Source: Acidobacteriota bacterium | GTDB taxonomy: Bacteria > Acidobacteriota > Blastocatellia > Pyrinomonadales > Pyrinomonadaceae | Length of the DNA stretch: 5,809 nucleotides | Reading direction: 5' to 3' | NCBI GenBank assembly: GCA_005790265.1 | Contig: SXVE01000578.1 | Span: forward strand, 1-5,809 | Shown: piece by piece, positions 1 through 4,069 of the stretch | Layout of the letters: each line of letters opens with the position of its first letter | How positions within the stretch are numbered: position 1 is the first letter of the stretch | Made by a program: the position numbers and the translations under genes | The notes under the pieces: model-generated | Databases searched by the model: none | What the model saw: the letters and a program-made list of their open reading frames with translations, nothing else | What the model was told of the DNA's origin: nothing

Positions 1-192
1 ACCGGCAATCTCGAGTCAACCACAAGCGGCATCATCGAAGAAATGCTGTTCAAACTCAACCGCGAACACGGCATCACCTTAATCATCGTCACGCACGATG
101 ACGATCTCGCCGCCAAATGCGACCGCATCATCGAACTCAAAGACGGCGCCATTATCAGCGACCGCCGCCGCGCGTCAATCGTCCGCCAATAA
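1..192 (+). CDS. ABC transporter ATPase, C-terminal end (LolD/MacB-type), 5' partial
   Basis: Only the last 63 codons and the TAA stop are in the window; the Walker A, Q-loop, signature and Walker B aspartate would lie upstream. The first visible residues, TGNLES, fit the D-loop region right after the Walker B DEP, as in the LolD/MacB/FtsE group (usual TGNLDS). About 25 residues later comes IIVTHDDDLAAKCDRIIELKDGAI: its histidine (visible residue 32) is the switch (H-loop) histidine, and the rest is the usual closing strand. Members of this family hydrolyse ATP on the cytoplasmic face of the inner membrane to drive an FtsX/MacB-type permease in lipoprotein release or tripartite efflux. No permease follows directly; a MacB-type permease lies about 2.5 kb downstream behind two unrelated genes, so the true partner may be upstream of the window. 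Family call is firm; LolD versus MacB cannot be decided from this fragment. Confidence 0.9.
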   Translation, partial: TGNLESTTSGIIEEMLFKLNREHGITLIIVTHDDDLAAKCDRIIELKDGAIISDRRRASIVRQ

Positions 193-240
193 CCAAAAAA
201 CCGCCGCATTTTAACTCGAAGCCGTCGCGCTGATCGTGCA

Positions 241-295
241 TATTCGCTGATTTGTCGTTGGCACGCAGCAATCTGCGCTTTGAATGCAGCGAATA
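241..295. repeat. Nested inverted repeat (9-bp outer stem, 5-bp inner hairpin)
   Basis: TATTCGCTG (241-249) is perfectly complementary to CAGCGAATA (287-295). Inside the enclosed segment CGCAG (264-268) pairs with CTGCG (273-277) around a CAAT tetraloop. It lies 48 bases after the ATPase stop codon and directly before the 21-bp tandem array. Neither strand shows a T-run after it, so it is not a canonical intrinsic terminator. It could protect the 3' end of the ATPase transcript or be part of the repeat locus. Bases 193-240 show nothing recognisable. Confidence 0.5.
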
Positions 296-299
296 AGAC

Positions 300-530
300 T
301 CTGGACGTGCGCGTCCAAAGTCGGAACGTGCTCTACCGAAGTTCGGTAACGCGATACTAAGGTTCGGACGTGCTCTACCAAACTCGGAACGTGCTCTACC
401 AAGCTCGGAACGTGCGTTACCGAAGTCGGAATGTGCGTTACCGAAGTCGAGTAGCGCGTTACTGAAGTTCGGTAGAGCGTTACCGAAGTCGAGTAGCGCG
501 CGTGCGAAGTTGAATAACGCTTTATTGATT
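300..530. repeat. Degenerate 21-bp tandem repeat array, about 11 units
   Basis: Units begin at 300, 321, 342, 363, 384, 405, 426, 447, 468, 489 and 510, each exactly 21 bases. The best conserved core is TCGGAACGTGC followed by KYTACCGAAG (K = G/T, Y = C/T). The units at 384, 405 and 426 are nearly identical, and the outer ones at 300, 342, 489 and 510 are worn. Unit junctions are palindromic: 334-348 reads TACCGAA-G-TTCGGTA, and 460-474 is the same with one change. Because 21 is a multiple of three, long open frames arise in several frames. On the minus strand they read as heptapeptides such as FGRARSE or FGNALPD, but those frames start with TTG or lack a ribosome binding site and run antisense into the ATPase gene, so I treat this as non-coding repeat DNA. 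A real repeat protein is possible but less likely. Confidence 0.85.
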
Positions 531-679
531 GCGGAATCGAACGGTGAATCATTGAAAAACAAGCAATCTAAGTAAAAAATGAAAATTCGGCGGCGAATAT
601 TTCTTCGTCGGCGTTAAACATCGCGGCGCGAAAGCGTGTTTAATTGTTGTTAATGTTGATGTTTACTGATTGCCAACCG
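531..679. other. Gene-free spacer between repeat array and promoter
   Basis: No convincing coding frame is seen here. GATTGC (527-532) and GCAATC (563-568) form a short inverted repeat at the edge of the 21-bp array. The rest is unremarkable sequence that turns AT-rich towards the promoter at 680. Confidence 0.4.
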
Positions 680-725
680 TGTTAAAATATTTTTATTGAC
701 AAGCGCGTTTGTTTTGAGGCACAAT
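680..725 (+). promoter_or_regulatory. Sigma-70-type promoter with AT-rich upstream element, for the 875-1243 gene
   Basis: A consensus -35 box TTGACA (696-701) is followed after 18 bp by CACAAT (720-725, four of six matches to TATAAT). Directly upstream, 681-695 is almost pure A/T (GTTAAAATATTTTTA), which resembles an UP element. The expected transcription start is near 731-733, giving an untranslated leader of about 140 nt before the ATG at 875. Read from sequence only; no start site is known. Confidence 0.6.
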
Positions 726-743
726 CTTTATTGTCAACGCGCG
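693..743. promoter_or_regulatory. Pair of direct repeats flanking the core promoter (possible operator)
   Basis: TTATTGACAAGCGCG (693-707) and TTATTGTCAACGCGCG (728-743) differ by one substitution and one inserted base and start 35 bp apart. The first copy contains the -35 box and the second covers the predicted start of transcription. The cores also read as an inverted pair, TTGACAA (696-702) and TTGTCAA (731-737). This placement is typical of a repressor that binds two sites around a promoter, but no regulator is known for it and a small duplication is also possible. Confidence 0.35.
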
Positions 744-795
744 AAGTTGACGTGCTTATCACAAGCGAGAGGTACGCCGCTCCCAACTTTTCGCG
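740..795 (+). promoter_or_regulatory. Predicted three-way-junction RNA leader of the small basic protein gene
   Basis: Within the 5' leader, CGCGAAGTTG (740-749) pairs with CAACTT-TT-CGCG (784-795), leaving a two-base bulge. Enclosed are two further hairpins: GCTT (754-757) with AAGC (763-766), loop ATCAC; and GAG-A-GG (767-772) with CC-G-CTC (777-782), closed by a UACG tetraloop of the stable UNCG class. The stems abut with only a few unpaired junction bases. CTCC (780-783) could alternatively pair with the GGAG of the ribosome binding site (862-865), but over only four bases. I do not match it to any known riboswitch class. Folding was done by eye. Confidence 0.3.
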
Positions 796-874
796 ATTCC
801 TGCCTTGTTCCATCCGTTTAGGCTCAACCCATCCGATCAACAACCAATTCTCGCAATTAAAGGAGTAACAACTT

Positions 875-1243
875 ATGCCAATGAGTCCGAAATCCATCGA
901 AGAAAAAATGACAAAAATGCTGAACGCGTGGAGAACGCTGACGCCGAAGAAAACATACGGCGGTTTGACGCTCGAACAATTTGAAGCGTTTGTCAATGAT
1001 TCGCTCGGCGCGCGCGCGTCCGTGGCGGCGGTCGAAGATAACAGAATGCAGGCGATTGCCGTGCGGGAAGCGTGCGATTATGTTTTTCTCGCCAAGTCAG
1101 AACTCGTCGTCGCGGGCGTTCTGGCTGATCCGACCGAAGGCGCCGACTCAGCAATTTACGAAGCGTTCGGCTACGTTCGCAAATCCGCCCGCAAATCAGG
1201 TTTAACGCGCAAAGCGAAAGCCGCGAGAAAAGAAGCAGCATAA
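875..1243 (+). CDS. Small conserved-looking protein with basic C-terminal tail, function unknown (122 aa)
   Basis: Function unknown. The ATG at 875 is chosen because AGGAG (861-865) stands nine bases upstream; a second ATG two codons on (881) is the only close alternative. The product is soluble, without signal peptide, membrane segment or cysteine pair (one Cys, residue 67). Residues 7-45 look helical (SIEEKMTKMLNAWRTL...GGLTLEQFEAFV). The middle, about 46-82, is an alpha-helical stretch. A compact motif follows, DPTEGADSAIYEAFGYVRKS (85-104), and the last 20 residues are Lys/Arg/Ala-rich (RKSGLTRKAKAARKEAA), which suggests nucleic-acid binding by analogy with histone-like tails. I have an impression that similar small proteins with a DPTEG...YEAFGYVRKS-like segment occur in Acidobacteriota, unverified. 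The gene is monocistronic, with its own strong promoter, structured leader and terminator, which suggests substantial, regulated expression. Confidence 0.8.
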   Translation: MPMSPKSIEEKMTKMLNAWRTLTPKKTYGGLTLEQFEAFVNDSLGARASVAAVEDNRMQAIAVREACDYVFLAKSELVVAGVLADPTEGADSAIYEAFGYVRKSARKSGLTRKAKAARKEAA

Positions 1244-1277
1244 ACAAAATTCGTCCGACAATGTTAATGGTTTATTC

Positions 1278-1308
1278 GACCGGCTTTGCAAATAAGCCGG
1301 TCTTTTTT
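1278..1308 (+). terminator. Intrinsic (rho-independent) terminator of the 875-1243 gene
   Basis: GACCGGCTT (1278-1286) and AAGCCGGTC (1294-1302) form a perfect nine-base-pair stem with a seven-base loop, followed at once by six T (1303-1308). It begins 35 bases after the stop codon. With the promoter at 696-725 it delimits a single-gene transcript of about 575 nt. Confidence 0.93.
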
Positions 1309-1466
1309 ATGCGCGCTCGCAGAAAACTCCGCAGCGGCAAACGTGAAAGCCGCCTGCGCCGCAGAAATGTTCCGTATTGTAATGTAAAGCACAGTGAAAT
1401 TAATTTTATTGTTTTAAAGTATAAATGAATAGGGCAAGCTCGGGTAGAATACGGCTTGCACGCAAG

Positions 1467-1661
1467 TCAGTTAAAACGTCCCAACTTCGCTTTAGTCATC
1501 TTATTTTTGGCTTCCACATTGATAGGTGCGTTTGATCTGCGAAGACGAGAATTCGGGACCAAAATCCAATCCTTAAAAATAAGAAACGCCGGATGATAAG
1601 ACGTGTCTCCATCATCCGGCGCTTGATAAAAAAGTTCTGGCGCAAATAAAACGCTTGTCAT
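1467..1661 (-). CDS. Doubtful small ORF, 64 aa, unknown
   Basis: Reading on the minus strand from ATG at 1661-1659, with GAGG seven bases upstream, gives a 64-residue peptide that begins MTSVLFAPELFYQAPDDGD and ends MTKAKLGRFN. It has no signal peptide, membrane segment or motif I recognise. A longer version starting with TTG at 1709 lacks such a ribosome site. In favour: good spacing of the GAGG, and a plausible amino-acid mix with aromatic and hydrophobic clusters (PAFLIFKDWILVP). Against: lower GC than neighbouring genes, an 11-bp palindrome in mid-ORF, and a head-to-head position inside the 5' region of the thioredoxin-like gene. It may be a decayed gene remnant or chance. Confidence 0.2.
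   Translation of the reverse strand: MTSVLFAPELFYQAPDDGDTSYHPAFLIFKDWILVPNSRLRRSNAPINVEAKNKMTKAKLGRFN
1587..1621 (-). terminator. 11-bp-stem hairpin, terminator-like on the minus strand
   Basis: CGCCGGATGAT (1587-1597) pairs perfectly with ATCATCCGGCG (1611-1621) around a 13-base loop. On the minus strand the stem is followed by TTTCTTATTTTT (complement of 1575-1586), so it could end minus-strand transcripts coming from the thioredoxin-like gene side. On the plus strand it is followed by CTTGATAAAAAAG, which has no T-run. It could also simply be a stable palindrome. Confidence 0.4.
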
Positions 1662-1716
1662 ATTATATAACCTCGATTTCGATTCGCTCTTAACCCATTT
1701 AAAGGACAAAATAAAT

Positions 1717-2568
1717 ATGACAAAACTACTCCTTGCCGGTTTGCTGCTGTTCGTTTTTGTTTTTCACGCTGCCGCGCAGACGGAAAACATCGTTTGGGAA
1801 AAAGATTTCAAAGCGGCGCAGGCGCTCGCGCTCGAAACCGGACGCCCGCTGTTATTAGATTTCACCGCGCCGTGGTGCAAGCCGTGTCTGGCGATGGACA
1901 AAGAATTCTGGGTGCTCGCCGATGTGGTCGCGGCAACCAAACCGTTCATCGCGGTCAAAGTGGATTTCGACAATCAAAAGAATCTCGTCGGCAAATACAA
2001 CGTCAGCGCGATTCCATACGTTTTATTCGCCGATCCGCTCGGCAATATGATTACTTTCCGGCGCGGTTTCGGCGCGAAAAACGTCAAAGAGCTGAATATG
2101 ATTTTAGCCGAGATGCCGAAAGACTTTTCGCCGGTCAAAAAGCATTACTCCGCCATCGAACTGAAAAAAGACGACGGCGCGGCGCTGCTCGGCATCGCCG
2201 ACTTTTACCGCAAAGCGGGAATGCTGCAATTAAGCAACACGTTTTACGAACGCGCGGCGCGCACACCGGAAATCAAAGCCGACGCCGAAAAGACCGAACG
2301 CGTCGCGGCGACCGTCGCGCTCAATGAATACACGATCAACGATTTTCGTCCCGCCGTCGCGCATATTGACGATTACCTGAAAAATTATCCGACGGGCAGA
2401 TACAGCGAGCTGTCCATCGCCGCCGCCGCCATCGCCAGCATCAAGCTCGGCAAAAATAAACAAGCCGACAAATACGCGGCACAGCTCAAAACGGAATTTC
2501 CCGCTTCAAAAAATCACGCCGCCATCGCCGCCGCTTACGAAGAAGCGAAAAATAAAAAAGACAAATAA
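1717..2568 (+). CDS. Exported thioredoxin-fold protein with CKPC active site and helical C-terminal extension (283 aa)
   Basis: The start ATG follows AAAGGA (1701-1706) with a ten-base gap. Residues 1-20 are a signal peptide: MTK, a hydrophobic core (LLLAGLLLFVFVF), then HAAA with a likely signal peptidase I cut before Gln21; there is no lipobox cysteine. Residues about 25-135 are a thioredoxin domain: LLLDFTAPWCKPC places the redox cysteines at 54 and 57, and SAIPY places the cis-proline at 100. Residues about 145-280 are helical with TPR-like spacing (FYRKAGMLQLSNTFYERAAR, then HIDDYLKNYPTGRYSELSIA), probably a protein-binding module. The pattern resembles periplasmic thiol-disulphide proteins of the DsbD C-terminal/thioredoxin_7 kind. 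The expected role is reducing or isomerising disulphides in the envelope, with partner unknown. The next gene on the same strand, an ABC permease, is 187 bases away and probably not tightly co-transcribed. Confidence 0.9.
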   Translation: MTKLLLAGLLLFVFVFHAAAQTENIVWEKDFKAAQALALETGRPLLLDFTAPWCKPCLAMDKEFWVLADVVAATKPFIAVKVDFDNQKNLVGKYNVSAIPYVLFADPLGNMITFRRGFGAKNVKELNMILAEMPKDFSPVKKHYSAIELKKDDGAALLGIADFYRKAGMLQLSNTFYERAARTPEIKADAEKTERVAATVALNEYTINDFRPAVAHIDDYLKNYPTGRYSELSIAAAAIASIKLGKNKQADKYAAQLKTEFPASKNHAAIAAAYEEAKNKKDK

Positions 2569-2574
2569 AAACGT

Positions 2575-2608
2575 CGTCCGGCAGGCAGCAAAACTTTGCC
2601 GCCGGACG
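2575..2608. repeat. Hairpin just after the thioredoxin-like gene
   Basis: CGTCCGGC (2575-2582) pairs with GCCGGACG (2601-2608). After a bulged A, GGCA (2584-2587) pairs with TGCC (2597-2600), leaving a nine-base loop. It starts six bases after the stop codon. On the plus strand it is not followed by T; on the minus strand it is followed by a T-rich tract (complement of 2547-2572), so it might stop antisense transcripts. The left arm plus two bases, CGTCCGGCAG, recurs at 2711-2720 and could also pair with 2601-2608. Confidence 0.45.
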
Positions 2609-2619
2609 CCGGAATTTCT

Positions 2620-2697
2620 GCCGCGCGCCGCAAAAACGATTCGTTCGCCGGGCGCGCGGCGTCATCGCGTGCCGCCGCGCGCCGTTTCGTATTTTCT
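2620..2697 (+). terminator. GC-rich terminator-like hairpin with a competing upstream pairing partner
   Basis: GGCGCGCGGCG (2651-2661) pairs perfectly with CGCCGCGCGCC (2673-2683), an 11-bp almost all-GC stem with an 11-base loop. It is followed by GTTTCGTATTTTCTG, which is T-rich though interrupted. This could terminate the thioredoxin-like transcript. The same segment can instead pair over ten bases with GCCGCGCGCC (2620-2629), which would dissolve the terminator. The two folds are mutually exclusive, the classical arrangement of an attenuator in front of the permease gene at 2756. A REP-like extragenic palindrome cluster is the simpler alternative. Confidence 0.4.
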
Positions 2698-2734
2698 GCA
2701 AACAAAACCGCGTCCGGCAGCGTATCAGACGACG

Positions 2735-2746
2735 GCGGATATCCGC
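2735..2746. repeat. 12-bp perfect palindrome just upstream of the permease start
   Basis: GCGGATATCCGC is a perfect 12-base palindrome ending nine bases before the permease ATG, in the place where a ribosome binding site would be expected. It could be a protein-binding site or the last element of the palindrome-rich leader. No Shine-Dalgarno sequence is recognisable nearby. Confidence 0.35.
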
Positions 2747-2755
2747 GTTTAACGT

Positions 2756-4042
2756 ATGACATTAGCCGAGCTGATTCGCATTTCCAATCGCAACCTGCTG
2801 CGCAGCAAGATGCGGACTTTTCTGACAGTGACCGCGATTTTTATCGGCGCGCTGACGCTCGTTCTGACCAACGGTTTGGGCGGCGGTCTGCGCGATTACG
2901 TCGAAAAACAGGTCAAAAGCATCGAAGGCAAAAACATTCTGTTCGTGCGCCGCAAGCCGCCGACCGAAGACGCCGACCGCGCGCGCGGCGACAAACCGCG
3001 CGAATATCAGGAAACGCAGACGGACGAGCAAGGCAATCAGGTTGACCCGAACAATCTGCGCATTTCGCTCGCGCAGGCGGAATCGTTAAAGCGGGAACTG
3101 CCCGAAGTGTCGGCAGTCACGCCGTTTTATTACATTGACGCGGAATACATCACGCTCGACGGACAAAAGAAGTATCAAGTCGGACTCGGAATGCTGTCGG
3201 ACGGCATCGTGCAAAAGACGGAAGCGGGCAAGACGATTGACGGCGCGGAACAAATAATGCTGCCCGTGTCGCTCGCCCGCGCGTTCGACGAAAACATCAA
3301 TGCGCTGATCGGCAAAACAGCGACAATCGGCTACAAAACCGGTCGCGGCGGCGTGATGAAAACGGTGAGTTTGAAAATCGTCGGCGTTTCGACCAAAGGA
3401 ATGATGGCGAATTACAATTCGTTCGTTGACGCGGCGACGGCGCGAAGAATTTACGACGAACAAAACGCCGGAACCGACGATTACAATCTTTTCGGCAGCT
3501 TGACGTTTCGCTTGACGACGGCGAATGAAGATCGCGTCGCCGCCATCAAACGCACGCTCGGCGAAAAAGGCTTTGCGGCGGAAACGTTTGCCGACCGCGA
3601 CAAGCGAACTTACGACGGCATCGGCATTTTGCAAATCGGACTCAACCTTTTTGCCTTTATCGCGCTGCTCGCCGCGTCGTTCGGCATCGTTAACACACTC
3701 ATCATCGCCGTGCTCGAACGCACGAAAGAAATCGGATTACAAAAAGCCCTGGGAATGAATCGCGGAAAAATATTTCTTTTATTCTCGATGGAGTCGGTTT
3801 TAATCGGATTCTGGGGCGCGACATTCGGCATCGTCGGCGGCATCATCATCGGCAAAATCGCCAATTTCATTCTCGCCCGCGCGTATCTCGAATCGTTTGA
3901 AGGCTACACGATTTTTGTTTTTACCATTCCGTCAATGCTGTTCGTTTTAATTCTCGTGTGCCTGATCGCATTCGCGGCAGGCGTCCTTCCGGCTTTCCGG
4001 GCGAGCCGCTTAAACCCGATTGAAGCGTTAAGATACGAATAA
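2756..4042 (+). CDS. MacB/FtsX-type ABC transporter permease (428 aa)
   Basis: Full-length integral inner-membrane permease of the MacB/LolC/FtsX superfamily. The N-terminal helix (ELIRISNRNLLRSKMRTFLT) leads into membrane segment 1 (about 21-40), then a large periplasmic domain (about 41-288). Three more membrane segments follow (about 290-319, 343-368 and 390-413). The hallmark ERTKEIGLQKALG (321-333) is the cytoplasmic coupling helix after segment 2 that contacts the ATPase. The end ASRLNPIEALRYE (416-428) is the typical family finish. Such proteins transmit ATP hydrolysis to the periplasm for efflux or lipoprotein handling rather than passing substrate through a channel. An in-frame TAA two codons upstream fixes the ATG at 2756 as the earliest start, yet no Shine-Dalgarno site is visible. 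Residues about 66-100 are a highly charged insertion. No ATPase or membrane-fusion gene is adjacent. Confidence 0.93.
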   Translation: MTLAELIRISNRNLLRSKMRTFLTVTAIFIGALTLVLTNGLGGGLRDYVEKQVKSIEGKNILFVRRKPPTEDADRARGDKPREYQETQTDEQGNQVDPNNLRISLAQAESLKRELPEVSAVTPFYYIDAEYITLDGQKKYQVGLGMLSDGIVQKTEAGKTIDGAEQIMLPVSLARAFDENINALIGKTATIGYKTGRGGVMKTVSLKIVGVSTKGMMANYNSFVDAATARRIYDEQNAGTDDYNLFGSLTFRLTTANEDRVAAIKRTLGEKGFAAETFADRDKRTYDGIGILQIGLNLFAFIALLAASFGIVNTLIIAVLERTKEIGLQKALGMNRGKIFLLFSMESVLIGFWGATFGIVGGIIIGKIANFILARAYLESFEGYTIFVFTIPSMLFVLILVCLIAFAAGVLPAFRASRLNPIEALRYE

Positions 4043-4069
4043 ACGAAAAAGCCGGTGATGCCGAATGAA

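Larger units (their letters stand above)
1309..1716. other. Intergenic region between terminator and thioredoxin-like gene
   Basis: About 400 bases without a convincing gene. From the left: a GC-rich stretch (1310-1370) with nothing recognisable; an AT-rich stretch (1375-1430) that includes TATAAAT (1420-1426) but no matching -35 box; a short hairpin GCAAGC/GCTTGC (1434-1439 with 1454-1459); the 11-bp palindrome at 1587-1621; and a doubtful minus-strand ORF at 1467-1661. A second AT-rich patch, TATTATATAA (1661-1670), could supply a -10 element for the downstream gene, but I see no good -35 partner. Confidence 0.5.

Noticed and set aside
300..530. CRISPR array
   Set aside because: The repetition is a continuous 21-base period with no unique spacers, and there is no cas gene.
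755..784. SAM-I type riboswitch, suggested by CTTATC...GAGAGGT
   Set aside because: The downstream conserved GGAGGGA/GGCCC and GGCAACC blocks of SAM-I are missing and the fold differs.
682..996. 104-codon minus-strand frame over the promoter region
   Set aside because: It would run through the promoter, leader and first codons of the small basic protein gene and has no supporting motif.
2596..3045. 149-codon plus-strand frame across the permease leader
   Set aside because: Overlaps the permease in another frame, alanine/arginine-rich, no ribosome site; explained by GC-rich sequence.
3086..3634. 182-codon minus-strand frame inside the permease gene
   Set aside because: Antisense shadow of the periplasmic domain coding region; composition dominated by Arg, Phe and Val.
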